Source: Botrimarina colliarenosi (lineage in GTDB: Bacteria; Planctomycetota; Planctomycetia; Pirellulales; Lacipirellulaceae). Taken from it: a stretch of DNA of 64,000 nucleotides. Shown here piece after piece: positions 38,035 through 47,777 of the stretch; the first letter of the stretch is position 1; the number at the start of each line of letters is the position of its first letter. The position numbers were made by a program, and so were the translations under genes. The notes under the pieces are model-generated. The model was not told where the DNA came from. It did not search any database and saw only the letters and a list, made by a program, of their open reading frames with translations. The stretch lies in the NCBI RefSeq assembly GCF_007859955.1, contig NZ_SJPR01000001.1:1803590-1867589 (forward strand), given 5' to 3'.

Positions 38035-38949
38035 ATGTTACGCAATGCCCTGCTAACGGTTGCCCTGTTGATGATCGCCGCGCCGGCGCTAGCCGGGCAG
38101 GTCTATGTCCTTGAGCTGGAAGGGGGCGAGCCCCGTCAGCTGACGACCGACGAGGGCCTCGATTGCGGGTCGCCGGTTTGGTCGCGTGACGGCAAGCGGA
38201 TCGCCTTTGACGCGTGGCCCGCCGATCAGCAGCTCACCGAGTCGGCTGTTCACGTCATCTCGGCCGAAGGGGGCCCCGTCACGCGGCTCGGGCCTGGGGC
38301 GGTGGCGAGCTGGTCGCCCGATGACTCGCTTCTCTTGTGCCACAGCTTTGTCCCCGACCAATGGATCGTGGTGATGGCGGCCGACGGTTCGGGCGCCGAG
38401 GTTCTGCTAGAGAACGCGTTCAGCCCGCGGTGGCTGTCGGACGGAGATTCGTTCGCCGCCATGATGATGTCCGGCCTGGTGCGATTCGACCTCGCGACCG
38501 GCGAGACCACGTTGCTCGCCAAAATCCCTTGGTCTCAACCCGGCTTTAGTTACTCGGCGACCACCGACCGGTTTCTCGTTGTCGAACGCCGGAACTGGAC
38601 GCTCTCGGTCGTTGAGCGGCAAGGGGACTCGGATCGTTGGGGAGTCCGCCGACGGTGGCCCAAGACCCCCGTTGCTGCCGCTGGGTGGCTGGGCCGCCAA
38701 GCCGGGCGTATCGGCCAGACGAGTTGGGCGCCCGATGGTAAACGCGCCGTGGTCGCAATCGGCGAGGTCGACAGCGACTGCAGTCTCTTCCTGATCGACG
38801 CGGACACCCAAGAAGCGCCGAAGCCTGTGCCGGGCGTTCCCGAGGACTGGATCAGCTGCAACCCCAACTGGTCTCCCGACGGCAAGCGGATCGCGTTTGT
38901 GCGACTCATGCCCAAACGACAGCGTCTCAACGACAGGAGCAAGCCGTGA
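38035..38949 (+). CDS. Exported TolB-like beta-propeller protein
   Basis: 304 residues from ATG 38035, where a signal peptide (LRNALLTVALLMIAAPALA) begins. Repeats of the TolB/PD40 type are clear: VWSRDGKRIAFDAWPAD, VASWSPDDSLLLCHSF, SWAPDGKRAVVAIGEVDSD and NWSPDGKRIAFVRL. It is a periplasmic propeller that likely binds proteins or peptidoglycan-associated partners, or oversees polymer binding; no Tol-Pal genes are nearby. Its stop overlaps the start of the LRR gene (GTGA), so the two are translationally coupled. Confidence 0.8.
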   Translation: MLRNALLTVALLMIAAPALAGQVYVLELEGGEPRQLTTDEGLDCGSPVWSRDGKRIAFDAWPADQQLTESAVHVISAEGGPVTRLGPGAVASWSPDDSLLLCHSFVPDQWIVVMAADGSGAEVLLENAFSPRWLSDGDSFAAMMMSGLVRFDLATGETTLLAKIPWSQPGFSYSATTDRFLVVERRNWTLSVVERQGDSDRWGVRRRWPKTPVAAAGWLGRQAGRIGQTSWAPDGKRAVVAIGEVDSDCSLFLIDADTQEAPKPVPGVPEDWISCNPNWSPDGKRIAFVRLMPKRQRLNDRSKP

Positions 38950-39578
38950 GGCGTTGGCTGTTGCCGCGGTTCCGTCTCCGCTCGCTGCTGGTGCTGACGG
39001 CTGTCATCAGTGTCGTGCTCGCCGGCTGGGAAGCGCTGGTCCGCCCCTATCGCGATCAGGCTGCGGCGGTGGCCCAACTACGGAAGGAGGGCGCGACCGT
39101 CGGGCTCGAGCGGGCCACGCTGTCGGGTTGGCGGCGGGACGTGGTGCGTTGGGTTGTCGGCCCCGAAGCGCTCGTCGAGGCGATCTCGGTTGAACTGTGC
39201 GACGTCGCTCTTCCCGAGGATTTCTCCGAACGGATTTCGTCGCTGCCGTTCTTGGTGGACGTGAAGCTCGACCGCACCGACCTCGACGACAGCGACGCGA
39301 AAGCGCTCGCAAAAAAGTCTCGCCTAAGACGGCTGTCGATTCGCTACACGCGGGTGACCGACGCAGGTATCGCCGGCTCGGTGTCTCAGCTACCGGCGCT
39401 GGAGGAGCTTCGGCTGACGGGGCTGAGTGGCGTTACCGACGCGGGGCTCGCCACGATCGCGGAGCTGCCCGCCTTGCGGGAGGTCTACCTCCGCTGGACC
39501 GGCGCCACGACCGACGGGATTGAGGCGTTCCGAGCAAGCGTCCCCGGTCGGGTGGTGCACACCCAGCTGGGCGGCTAG
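38946..39578 (+). CDS. Membrane-anchored leucine-rich-repeat protein
   Basis: 210 residues starting at GTG 38946 inside the stop of the propeller gene. The N-terminus has a basic segment and a transmembrane helix (LRSLLVLTAVISVVLAGW), a form common to planctomycete membrane proteins. The C-terminal half has RNI-like leucine-rich repeats (LRRLSIRYTRVTDAGIAG, LEELRLTGLSGVTDAGLATI, LREVYLRWTGATTDGIEAF). LRRs bind proteins. It probably faces the periplasm and works with the propeller protein; the target is unknown. Confidence 0.78.
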   Translation: MRRWLLPRFRLRSLLVLTAVISVVLAGWEALVRPYRDQAAAVAQLRKEGATVGLERATLSGWRRDVVRWVVGPEALVEAISVELCDVALPEDFSERISSLPFLVDVKLDRTDLDDSDAKALAKKSRLRRLSIRYTRVTDAGIAGSVSQLPALEELRLTGLSGVTDAGLATIAELPALREVYLRWTGATTDGIEAFRASVPGRVVHTQLGG

Positions 39579-39716
39579 CGGTGCCGGCGCCGCGTCGCGG
39601 ATTTCTCTTCTCCTGTTTGGCGGGTCCTGTTAATCTCCCGGCCCCGCAAACCCGCGGCCCGCGCCCAACGAGCGCCGGCGCCGCAACCCTTCCAGTCAGG
39701 ACGACGGAGAAACGCT

Positions 39717-41660
39717 ATGGCCCGCAAGGACGCGGCTCGCCCGAACGCTCGCAAAACCCCGACGCCTCAACCCGCCCAGCGCCGCTGGGCGCTCGCCGTG
39801 GCGGTGGCCATCGTGATTGGCGCCAGCCTGTTGGCGCGTGGCGTCATGGGCCCCGGCGCCGCCGAGGCCCGCTCGCCCCGCGCCGAAGCGACCCAAGCCA
39901 GCCATCAGGCGCCCACCGTGGCCGCCAACCTGCCCGCCGGCGGCCCGCCCCACGACGTGATGGCGATCGTTAACGGCAAGGACATCAGCCGCCAGGCGCT
40001 CGTCCAGGCGTGCGTCGAACGGCACGGCGAAGACGTGCTGGAGAGCCTCGTCAACAAGCGTCTGATCGAGCACCACTGCCACAAACGGGGCGTCTCGGTC
40101 ACGACGGCCGAGGTCGACGCCGAGGTCGAGCGGATGGCCAAGCGATTCAAGCTGGGCCGCGAGCAGTGGCTCGAGCTCTTGCAGAACCAGCGCGGCGTCG
40201 ACGAGGCCGAGTACAAGCGCGACATCCTCTGGCCGACGCTGGCGCTGCGGAAGCTCGCCGCCGACCAGGTGCAGCCCACCGACAAGGAATTGAAGGAGGC
40301 TTACGAGACGCAGTTTGGCCCGGCGGTCCGCGTCCGGCTGATCGTCGTCACCGACGCCGAGGTCGCCGCCAAGGTCCAGCGCGAGGCGGCCGCCCGCCCG
40401 GCCGAATTCGCCCGACTGGCGATGGCCCACTCGCAAGACATCAACTCCGCGAGCATCGGCGGCTTGATCCAGCCGATCCGCCCGCACGCCGGCGACCCGG
40501 TGGTCGAGCGCGCCGCGTTCACCCTCGAGCCGGGCCAGGTCTCGTCCGTCATCAAGGCGGGTGAGCAGTTCGTCATTCTCAAGTGCGAAGGCCGCTTGGA
40601 CCCCCGTCCGGTCCCGATGGCCGACGTGAAGGCCGAGCTGACCGAGACCATCGTCGAGCAAAAACTCCGCGGCGTCGCGAACGATTTGTTCGCCAAGCTG
40701 CAGAGCGCGGCGGTCATTCAGAACGTCTACAACGACCCCAAGCTGCGCGACACCATGCCGGGCGTCGTCGCCACGGTGAACGGCGACGCCGTCACGATGG
40801 CCGACCTCGGCCGCGAGTGCCTGGTCCGTCACGGCGAAGAGGTCCTTGAGGTCGAGATCTCGCACCTCTTGCTCCGTCAGGCGCTCGAAGGGTCGCAAGT
40901 GACCGTTTCGCAGAGCGACCTCGAGAACGAGATGCGCCACGCCGCCGAGTTGGCGGGAGTCGTCGAAGCCAATGGGCAGGTCGACCTGAACCGCTGGGTG
41001 AAGATGGCGACCAAGGAACAGGACCTCAGCTATGAGCAGTACGTCCGCGACTCGGTCTGGCCGTCGGCCGCGCTGAAGAAGCTGACCAGCGGCCGGGTCG
41101 AGGTGACCACCGAGGACCTGGAGAAAGGCTTCGAGGCCAACTACGGCGAGAAGGTCCGCTGCCGGGCGATCGTCCTGGGCAACCTCCGCCGCGCCCAAGA
41201 GGTCTGGGACAAGTCACGCTCGAACCCGACGATGGAGTTCTTCGGCGACCTGGCCGAGGAGTACTCGATCGAGCCCTCCAGCCGCACCCTTCGCGGCGAG
41301 GTCCCGCCGGTCCGCAAGTACAGCGGCCAGCCCCAGCTCGAAGAGGCGGCGTTCGCCCTGGCGGACGGCCAACTCTCGGGCATCGTGCAGGTGGCCGACA
41401 AGTTCCTGATCCTCAAGTGCGAAGGCCGCGAGCCGGCGATGAACGTCACGATGGACGTCGTCCGCACCGAGCTGGAGAAGGACATCTACGAGAAGAAGCT
41501 CCGCCTGACGATGAGCGAGGAGTTCGAGCGTGTCCGCACCGCGGCGCGGATCGACAACTACCTCGCCGGCACGAGCCAGGCGCCCGCCAAGCGGTCGGGC
41601 GTCAAGCAGGCCGGGCGGGTGCAGGACAGCAAGGTCCAACCGACCTCGGCGACCCGCTGA
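39717..41660 (+). CDS. Peptidyl-prolyl isomerase with two SurA/parvulin units
   Basis: 647 residues with a transmembrane anchor at about 23-42 (RRWALAVAVAIVIGASLLARG). Two homologous units follow. Each has a SurA/PrsA-like helical part (VNGKDISRQALVQACVERHG and VNGDAVTMADLGRECLVRHG), then a parvulin-like domain (FARLAMAHSQDINSASIGG and FFGDLAEEYSIEPSSRTLRG), ending in the same phrase FVILKCEGR / FLILKCEGR. The duplication is internal and complete. The protein should fold exported or outer-membrane proteins at the periplasmic side. It stands alone and is followed by a terminator hairpin. Confidence 0.87.
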   Translation: MARKDAARPNARKTPTPQPAQRRWALAVAVAIVIGASLLARGVMGPGAAEARSPRAEATQASHQAPTVAANLPAGGPPHDVMAIVNGKDISRQALVQACVERHGEDVLESLVNKRLIEHHCHKRGVSVTTAEVDAEVERMAKRFKLGREQWLELLQNQRGVDEAEYKRDILWPTLALRKLAADQVQPTDKELKEAYETQFGPAVRVRLIVVTDAEVAAKVQREAAARPAEFARLAMAHSQDINSASIGGLIQPIRPHAGDPVVERAAFTLEPGQVSSVIKAGEQFVILKCEGRLDPRPVPMADVKAELTETIVEQKLRGVANDLFAKLQSAAVIQNVYNDPKLRDTMPGVVATVNGDAVTMADLGRECLVRHGEEVLEVEISHLLLRQALEGSQVTVSQSDLENEMRHAAELAGVVEANGQVDLNRWVKMATKEQDLSYEQYVRDSVWPSAALKKLTSGRVEVTTEDLEKGFEANYGEKVRCRAIVLGNLRRAQEVWDKSRSNPTMEFFGDLAEEYSIEPSSRTLRGEVPPVRKYSGQPQLEEAAFALADGQLSGIVQVADKFLILKCEGREPAMNVTMDVVRTELEKDIYEKKLRLTMSEEFERVRTAARIDNYLAGTSQAPAKRSGVKQAGRVQDSKVQPTSATR

Positions 41661-41688
41661 GCCAGCATCGCGGCGTCAACCTAATGCA

Positions 41689-41726
41689 GAGGCCCGTCCG
41701 GACCGGGGTGGTCGGGCGGGCCTTTT
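41689..41726 (+). terminator. Intrinsic terminator after the PPIase gene
   Basis: Stem AGGCCCGTCCGGACC with GGTCGGGCGGGCCT (one bulge), followed by TTTT. Confidence 0.75.
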
Positions 41727-41924
41727 GCGTTTGTGCGATCTTGCACGGCAAGATGCCAGGTGCGATCAGTCATTGGCACGTTGCGGCATGCGGAGAATCA
41801 GACTTCTAAGGGTGAAGCCGACCCAACTCCGACAGCTCCGCCCATGGCCGAGGTGAGCCGAGCCGACGCAAGTTGCGACCGCGGCGAAGCGGCTGAAGGT
41901 GGCCCACCCGCTGGCGCGAAGGCT

Positions 41925-41981
41925 AGGTCGTATTGAGATTTCCCTGGCGACGGAGTCGCGATAGGAACGTCAACACGACCT
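41925..41981. repeat. Palindromic repeat, family D copy 2
   Basis: Imperfect arms at 41925-41951 and 41955-41981, outer ends AGGTCGT...ACGACCT; related to the outer arms at 18656 and 18827. Apart from this and the terminator, 41661-42003 holds nothing I can support. Confidence 0.55.
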
Positions 41982-42003
41982 GATCGAAAAAAACAGCCGG
42001 TGG

Positions 42004-43446
42004 CTACGACAGCCAGTCGTGTACGACCCGGCCGTGGACGTCGGTGAGTCGGAAGTCACGGCCCTGGAACTTGTAAGTCAGGCGGGTGTGATCGACGCCC
42101 AGCAGGTGCATGATCGTCGCGTTGAGATCGTGCACCTCGGTCGGCTTCTCGGTGATGTTGTAGGAGAACTCGTCGGTCGCGCCGTAGGTTTGGCCGCCGC
42201 GAATTCCGCCGCCCGCCATCCAGAGACTGAAACAACGGGGGTGATGGTCGCGACCGTAGTTCGTTTCGGATAACTCGCCCTGGCAGTACACCGTCCGACC
42301 GAACTCTCCGCCCCAAACGATCAACGTGTCGTCCAACAAGCCGCGTTGCTTGAGGTCCAGCACCAACGCGGCGGAGGCCTGGTCGGTGTCCTTGCACTGT
42401 TTGCCCATGTGATCGGGCAGGTCGTTGTGTTGGTCCCAGCCCATGTGATAGAGCTGGATGAATCGCACGTCGCGTTCCGCCATCCTTCGCGCGAGGAGGC
42501 AGTTGCGGGCGTAGGTGCCCGGTCTGTGGACATCGGGGCCGTAGAGGTCGAGTACGTGCTCCGGCTCATCGGAGATGTCGGTCATGTCCGGGACCGACGT
42601 CTGCATCCGGAAGGCCATCTCATACTGCGAGACACGTGTCAGGATCTCTGGGTCACCGGCCTGTTGGTGCTTGACCCGGTTGAGCTGGCCCAGGTCATCT
42701 AACAGTTCGCGTCGCTCTGGCCGGCTGCAGCCGGCCGGGTTCGCCAGGTAGAGAACCGGGTCGGCGCCCGAGCGGAACTTCACGCCTTGGTGGGCGGAAG
42801 GCAAGAAGCCGCTCCCCCACAGCCGGTCGTACAGCGGCTGGCCCGCCGAGCGGCCGGTGCCTCGGGAGACCAACACCATGTACGACGGCAGGTCGTTGTT
42901 CAGGCTTCCCAGGCCGTACGCGACCCAAGCGCCCATACTCGGGCGGCCGGCGATCTGGGAACCGGTCTGGCAGAAGGTGATCGCCGGGTCGTGGTTGATC
43001 GCCTCGGTTTTCATCGACCGCACGATCAGCAATTCGTCCGCGACGCCGGCGGTGTGGGGGAACAATTCGCTGATCTCGGCTCCGCTGTCGCCGTGCCTGC
43101 CGAACTTGAAGACCGATGGCGCCATCGGGAAGCTGGCCTGACCGCTGGTCATGCCGGTCAGTCGCTGCCCATCGCGGACCGACTCAGGCAGCTCCTCGCC
43201 GGCCCTCTCCGCCAGCGCCGGCTTGTAGTCAAAACTCTCAAACTGCGACGGCGCTCCGGACTGGAATAGGTAGATCACACGCTTCGCGCGCGGCGGGTGA
43301 TGCGGCAGCCCGGCCGGCGACGCCGAGGCCCGCGCCGACCCGGCTATCGACGCCAGCGCGGCCGACCCCAGCCCACCGATCGCGTTCTGGAGGAAGTGCC
43401 GGCGGTTCCAGCCCTGGGCTGCGCTGAGAGGCGTCTCGTGTGGCAT
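42004..43446 (-). CDS. DUF1501 protein (Tat-type export signal)
   Basis: 480 residues from ATG 43446; a GTG at 43455 is an alternative that overlaps the upstream stop. The N-terminus has twin arginines ([21 protein letters not shown]), typical of Tat export. Motifs [57 protein letters not shown] and VWGGEFGRT mark the DUF1501 family, which is related to alkaline phosphatase/sulfatase folds. Its function is unknown; it is nearly always paired with a DUF1549/DUF1553 cytochrome gene, as here. Confidence 0.9.
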   Translation of the reverse strand: MPHETPLSAAQGWNRRHFLQNAIGGLGSAALASIAGSARASASPAGLPHHPPRAKRVIYLFQSGAPSQFESFDYKPALAERAGEELPESVRDGQRLTGMTSGQASFPMAPSVFKFGRHGDSGAEISELFPHTAGVADELLIVRSMKTEAINHDPAITFCQTGSQIAGRPSMGAWVAYGLGSLNNDLPSYMVLVSRGTGRSAGQPLYDRLWGSGFLPSAHQGVKFRSGADPVLYLANPAGCSRPERRELLDDLGQLNRVKHQQAGDPEILTRVSQYEMAFRMQTSVPDMTDISDEPEHVLDLYGPDVHRPGTYARNCLLARRMAERDVRFIQLYHMGWDQHNDLPDHMGKQCKDTDQASAALVLDLKQRGLLDDTLIVWGGEFGRTVYCQGELSETNYGRDHHPRCFSLWMAGGGIRGGQTYGATDEFSYNITEKPTEVHDLNATIMHLLGVDHTRLTYKFQGRDFRLTDVHGRVVHDWLS

Positions 43447-43451
43447 CGAGG

Positions 43452-46400
43452 TCACTCCACCGTGATGGTTTCGTCGAGGTTCAGCAACAGGCTGCCGAGC
43501 GACATGTACGCGGCCAGTTCCGTCGGCGGCAGAGACGTCTCGGTCGGAGCCGCGCCGATCGCAAGTCTTTGCGTAGCCGCTGCGGGGTCGGCCTCGGCCC
43601 GCTGGCGGTACTTATCGAGAGCGGTGGTGAGGAGTTGGATCTCCTCTGCCGAAGGCGCCCGTGAGGTGGCCAAGCGGAATCCAAAGTGAAGCCGCGACGT
43701 GTCGGCGTCGCCGCCCTCACGGAGCATCCGTTCGCCCAGCTTGCGGGCCGCCTCGACGTAAGTAACGTCGTTGAGCAACGCCAGCGCCTGCAACGGCGTG
43801 TTGGTCGTCGAACGTTTGACAGTGCAGATCTCGAAGCTGGGCGCGTCGAAGGTCGCCATGGTCGGGTGGGGGACCGTCCGCTTGCGGTAGGTGTAGAGTG
43901 ATCGGCGATAAAGGTCTTCGCCCACCGACGCCGGGTAAGCCCCCTGGCTGGCGCCGCCCGCCAGCTCTTCCCAGAGGCCCTCGGGCTGGTACGGGAAGAC
44001 CGATGGACCGCCGATCCGCGGACTCAGGAGGTTGCTGACGGCCAGCGCGTTGTCGCGGACGAACTCGGCCGGCAGACGGCGACGCGGACCGCGGGCGAGC
44101 AATCGGTTCTCCGGGTCGTTGGCGTACGCTTCGGGGGCCGCCGCCGAAGCCTGCCGGTAAGTCTCGCTCGTGAGGATTAGCCGGATCACGTGCTGAAGGT
44201 CCCAGCCGGAGTCCATGAATTCCACCGCCAGCCAGTCCAAGAGGTCGGGGTGCGTCGGCGTATCACTCTGGACCCCAAAGTTCTCCTCGGACTTAACGAT
44301 TCCGATCCCGAAGAAGCGGCCCCACATCCGGTTCACGATCACCCGCGCCGTGAGCGGGTTGTCACGCGAAACGATCCACTCGGCCAACGCCAGACGGTCA
44401 CGCCGACGGGTCGGCAGCGAGTGAAGGAAGCGAGGCGTTGCCGGTGACACCGGCTGGTCCTTGTCGGGCTTGTCGTACTCGCCCCGCTTGAGGACGAAGG
44501 TAGGCCGTGGTTCCGGCAGTTCCTGCATCACCATGCAGGTCGGCACGCCGTCGCGGAAGGCTTGCATCTCACGCCGCGCGGCCTCGAGCTCCTGGTTCGC
44601 CGCGGCGTAGTGGCACGCCGGTCCATCTGGCGCGAGCGCCACGTACTGGGCCAATTGCTCCGGACCGACGCCGCCTCTGGAAGTATCAGGGCGGCCCGAG
44701 ACCTGGCCGCCGGCGTACGGTGAGGTCAGCAGGTCGCGTGAAATCCGGGCACGGATTTCTTCGTCGGACAAAGCGCGATGGAAGATCCGCAAACGGGCCA
44801 CGCTCCCCTGGAAGCCTCCGCCGCTCGATCGGCGTCCGACGCGAAAAGGCTGATCGGTTTGCAGAGATCCAGTCAGGCAGTCCTTGTCGATATCGAACTC
44901 CTGCTTGTCCAATCCAAAGCAGATCGTCACGCCGGCCGCCTTGCCTGACCCGTCGTACGAGACCGTGACAGGGGTCCATCGCCCGGCGGGCAGGGACTCC
45001 TTGGTGACGACTTTCACGGCGTCGTCGGGCCACCGCCCGATCAAGTGAACCATGAGCTTGCCGTCCTCTCCGAAGAGCCAATCGATCCCTCGGTAGTCGT
45101 TGGCGTCGTGCATCTTCGAGAGGACCGCCCCCCCGCCGCGGCGCTGGACCCACGCCAGGACGGTCATCGGCCGGTCGCGCTCGGGCTCGAAAAGGCCCTC
45201 GTATTCCAACCACTGCGAGCCGTCGAACGACGCGGTCGCGCCGAGGAACGAGTCATCGAGCTTCGGCGGCTTGCTCTGGGGGCCGGGCTCGACCACCCAC
45301 TCGCCGTTCGCGACCCCCGCGTAAGTATCGCGATCGAGCCGCACCGCTGAGACCGCGGGCGGCGTCTCGGGGGGCGTGGTGTTCGCGTACCAGGCGGCCG
45401 CGTCGGACTCGACCTGGGAACGCATCTCCTCCAGTCGGCCGGAGAGATCGTCGATCCATGCGTCCAAGCGTTTGAACTCGGTCCGTTCGGATTCGCTAGG
45501 GCACTCAATCGAGGGGCCGACATTGCCACGGGTTTCGTTGTAGACCCCCATTTCATCGACGCTGCTGAAGAAGGCGAAGAACTCAAAGAACTCCTTCTGC
45601 GTGATGGGGTCGAACTTATGGTCGTGGCACCGGGCGCAGCCCATCGTGAGGCCGAGGAAAACGGCGGACGTGGTCTCGACCCGGTCCACGACGTTCTCGA
45701 CCAGCCACTCTTCCGGGATCGATCCCGCCTCGGTGACGGTCCGGTTGTTGCGATTGAAGGCAGTCGCCAGCCGCTGTTCGTGGGTCGGGTCCGGCAGCAG
45801 GTCGCCGGCCAGCTGCTCGATCGCAAACTGGTCGAAGCGTTGGTTGGCGTTGAACGCGTCGATTACCCAATCACGCCAAGGCCACATCGTCCGCTTAAAA
45901 TCGTTCTGGTAGCCGTTGGTGTCTGCATAGCGGGCGCCGTCGAGCCAAGCGACCGCCATCCGCTCGCCGTAGCGGGGCGAGGCGAGCAGGCGATCGATCA
46001 CCCGGTTCCACGCGCCGGGGGCGTCATCGGCGAGGAACGCGTCGAGCTCTTCTAGCGTCGGCGGCAGGCCATGAAGGTCAAGCGTGACCCGGCGGAGGAG
46101 GTTCTCCTTGGACGCCCGTGGGGCCGGCGTAAGGCCCGCTCGGGCCAAGCGGTGGCGGACGAAAGCATCGATCGCGTTCATGCCCGCCTCGGCCGGCGGG
46201 GTCACCTTCACGGGCCGTGCGAAGGCCCAGTGGGGCGACCAGTCGGCGCCGGCCTCGGCCCAAGCACGGATCGTTTCACGCTCGGCGTCGCTGAATGGCT
46301 TGTGCGCTTCCGGCGGGGGCATGACCTCGTATGGGTCGTCCGACAGGATCCGCCGCCACGCCTCGCTGGCCTGGAGATCGCCGCCGGCGAACGCGTCGCG

Positions 46401-46643
46401 GACGCCCTCCTCGGTGTCCAGCCGCAGCTCCGTCGGCCGGATCGCCTCGTCCGGCCCGTGGCAGTGGAAGCACTTGTTCGACAGGATCGGCTGGACTTTG
46501 TGGGCAAAGTCACGGACCGAGTCGGCGGCAGCCGCTTCCACCGCGATGGCGATAAACGCAAGCCGTACCACGGAGCGAATCCCTTCGCCTAGACGACTCC
46601 CGCTACGAGGCGTCCTCGTCAAACCGGTATGCAGACGTTTCAT
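43452..46643 (-). CDS. Cytochrome-type PSCyt1-DUF1549-LamG-DUF1553 protein
   Basis: About 1063 residues from ATG 46643 ([12 protein letters not shown]). A signal ends near EAAAA. The domains in order are a planctomycete cytochrome C domain with heme motif CFHCH ([18 protein letters not shown]); DUF1549 ([39 protein letters not shown]) with a second CARCH motif; a LamG/concanavalin-like insert ([49 protein letters not shown]); and DUF1553 ([42 protein letters not shown]). These proteins are typical of planctomycetes and are suspected to take part in polysaccharide breakdown. The start of the DUF1501 gene overlaps its stop. Confidence 0.9.
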   Translation of the reverse strand: MKRLHTGLTRTPRSGSRLGEGIRSVVRLAFIAIAVEAAAADSVRDFAHKVQPILSNKCFHCHGPDEAIRPTELRLDTEEGVRDAFAGGDLQASEAWRRILSDDPYEVMPPPEAHKPFSDAERETIRAWAEAGADWSPHWAFARPVKVTPPAEAGMNAIDAFVRHRLARAGLTPAPRASKENLLRRVTLDLHGLPPTLEELDAFLADDAPGAWNRVIDRLLASPRYGERMAVAWLDGARYADTNGYQNDFKRTMWPWRDWVIDAFNANQRFDQFAIEQLAGDLLPDPTHEQRLATAFNRNNRTVTEAGSIPEEWLVENVVDRVETTSAVFLGLTMGCARCHDHKFDPITQKEFFEFFAFFSSVDEMGVYNETRGNVGPSIECPSESERTEFKRLDAWIDDLSGRLEEMRSQVESDAAAWYANTTPPETPPAVSAVRLDRDTYAGVANGEWVVEPGPQSKPPKLDDSFLGATASFDGSQWLEYEGLFEPERDRPMTVLAWVQRRGGGAVLSKMHDANDYRGIDWLFGEDGKLMVHLIGRWPDDAVKVVTKESLPAGRWTPVTVSYDGSGKAAGVTICFGLDKQEFDIDKDCLTGSLQTDQPFRVGRRSSGGGFQGSVARLRIFHRALSDEEIRARISRDLLTSPYAGGQVSGRPDTSRGGVGPEQLAQYVALAPDGPACHYAAANQELEAARREMQAFRDGVPTCMVMQELPEPRPTFVLKRGEYDKPDKDQPVSPATPRFLHSLPTRRRDRLALAEWIVSRDNPLTARVIVNRMWGRFFGIGIVKSEENFGVQSDTPTHPDLLDWLAVEFMDSGWDLQHVIRLILTSETYRQASAAAPEAYANDPENRLLARGPRRRLPAEFVRDNALAVSNLLSPRIGGPSVFPYQPEGLWEELAGGASQGAYPASVGEDLYRRSLYTYRKRTVPHPTMATFDAPSFEICTVKRSTTNTPLQALALLNDVTYVEAARKLGERMLREGGDADTSRLHFGFRLATSRAPSAEEIQLLTTALDKYRQRAEADPAAATQRLAIGAAPTETSLPPTELAAYMSLGSLLLNLDETITVE

Positions 46644-47195
46644 CGATCGCTGAAACTCGATAAGCAGGAGGATGGACACGGAGTGGATAATCCGAATTCA
46701 ACGGCCAAAGCGATACTGGTCGGCAATTCAGCCGTCAATTGCTGCCGAATCCCTTGATCGCCAGCATAACGTCCCAGCCATCCGGCACATAATCCGCACC
46801 AGGATAACCCGCGTCATCCTGGCGTGTGGCACTGAAGAGCGGTGCTTGTCACTATCCTTACGCAGCACGGCGTGCCGAAGACCCGCGGCGGTTGCACCCA
46901 CTTCGCTGAGTTAGAGCTCCGGCTAAGTCACGACGGTCGACATTGCCTCGGCGAGATCCGCGAGGGCGATGCGAACCGATACGCTCATCCGAACGATTGT
47001 CGGGGGGTGCAGCACAAGAGGCAGTCGGCCCGCTTGACCTCTTGTTGCTTTGATGCTTGGCTCGACCCGCACTGGGCTAGGAGCCGTAAGCGTCAGCGCC
47101 CGGAGCTGATGCGGGTACACGGCGCCACTCCGGGCGCTGACGCTTACGGCTCCCAATCACTTGCGTTGGTCGCTCTATACATCAGACGACGCGAC
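46644..47195. other. Intergenic region, lower GC, with a palindrome
   Basis: About 550 bases between the cytochrome gene start and the 3' end of the rhomboid-operon gene. 46680-46860 is AT-richer than its neighbours and probably contains the cytochrome operon promoter. A family A-like palindrome is annotated separately. No open frame here shows coding character. Confidence 0.5.
47080..47153. repeat. Palindromic repeat, family A relative (copy 4)
   Basis: Perfect 26-bp arms at 47080-47105 and 47128-47153, 22-nt loop, pattern GGAGCCGTAAGCGTCAGCGCC. The core is CTGACGC instead of CTAGCGC, a diverged subtype. Confidence 0.88.
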
Positions 47196-47777
47196 TCAGC
47201 GGATCTCGCTCTGGGGACCGAGGTCCCCCTCCACCTGCCGGCGACGGGCGCGGCCTTGCATCTCGATCGCGATGTCGCGTTGGTCGGTCGTCAGCAAACG
47301 GTGGTCGAGCGCGGCGAGCGTGTCGATCGCCAGTTGGGGCTGGTCCACTTTCTTGACCGCGACCTGGGCGAGCGTCAGCCGGAGGTTGTTGACGCGTTGC
47401 TGGAGCTGCTCGACAAGGTCCACCAGGAGGGGCGTCGCCTCGGTGTAGCGCTTCTCAGCGCGGAGGTAGTCGACGATCGGCTGCAGCCGCGGCGGGTCGA
47501 GCCGCCAGCCCTCGCCGACGGCGGTCATCTGGCGGTGCAGCGTCAGAGCCGGGTCGATGGCGCCCAGTTCGAGGTAGCGATCCAGCTGCCGCCGCGCCTC
47601 GGTGATCCGCCGACGGCGGCCCTCGGCAAGCGATTCGGCCGGTGGGGACGGGGAGCCGTTCGCGGCGGCCGGAGGGCCGGCTGCGGCCGGTGGGGGCGGG
47701 GTCGGATCGTTCACGGTTATCGGTCGCGTGCTGGAACAGGAAGATTCGGGGCGTAGGAGCCGCGCCGCACGGTTCAC
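47196..47777 (-). CDS. Helical-repeat protein, paralogue of the rhomboid C-terminal domain
   Basis: 193 residues from GTG 47777, which overlaps the rhomboid stop (GTGA), so the two genes are coupled. After a Pro/Ala-rich N-terminus (about 1-50) there is a helical domain of TPR-like form: RRQLDRYLELGAIDPALTLH, VDYLRAEKRYTEATPLLVDL, LRLTLAQVAVKKVDQPQLAI and LAALDHRLLTTDQRDIAIEM. This aligns clearly with the C-terminal 150 residues of the upstream rhomboid ([60 protein letters not shown]). No catalytic residues are visible. A protein-interaction role is likely. Confidence 0.72.
   Translation of the reverse strand: MNRAARLLRPESSCSSTRPITVNDPTPPPPAAAGPPAAANGSPSPPAESLAEGRRRRITEARRQLDRYLELGAIDPALTLHRQMTAVGEGWRLDPPRLQPIVDYLRAEKRYTEATPLLVDLVEQLQQRVNNLRLTLAQVAVKKVDQPQLAIDTLAALDHRLLTTDQRDIAIEMQGRARRRQVEGDLGPQSEIR

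Noticed and set aside
41776..41800. TTGGCACG followed by TTGC, resembling sigma-54
   Set aside because: The GG and GC elements lack the required 10-base spacing.
46740..46855. Possible dockerin-like remnant on the minus strand in the AT-richer gap
   Set aside because: Only about 40 codons with weak resemblance; could be chance, and no flanking gene remnant supports it.
46842..47756. 304-codon plus-strand frame opposite the rhomboid paralogue
   Set aside because: Antisense shadow of the 47196-47777 gene that runs through a palindrome; no family resemblance.
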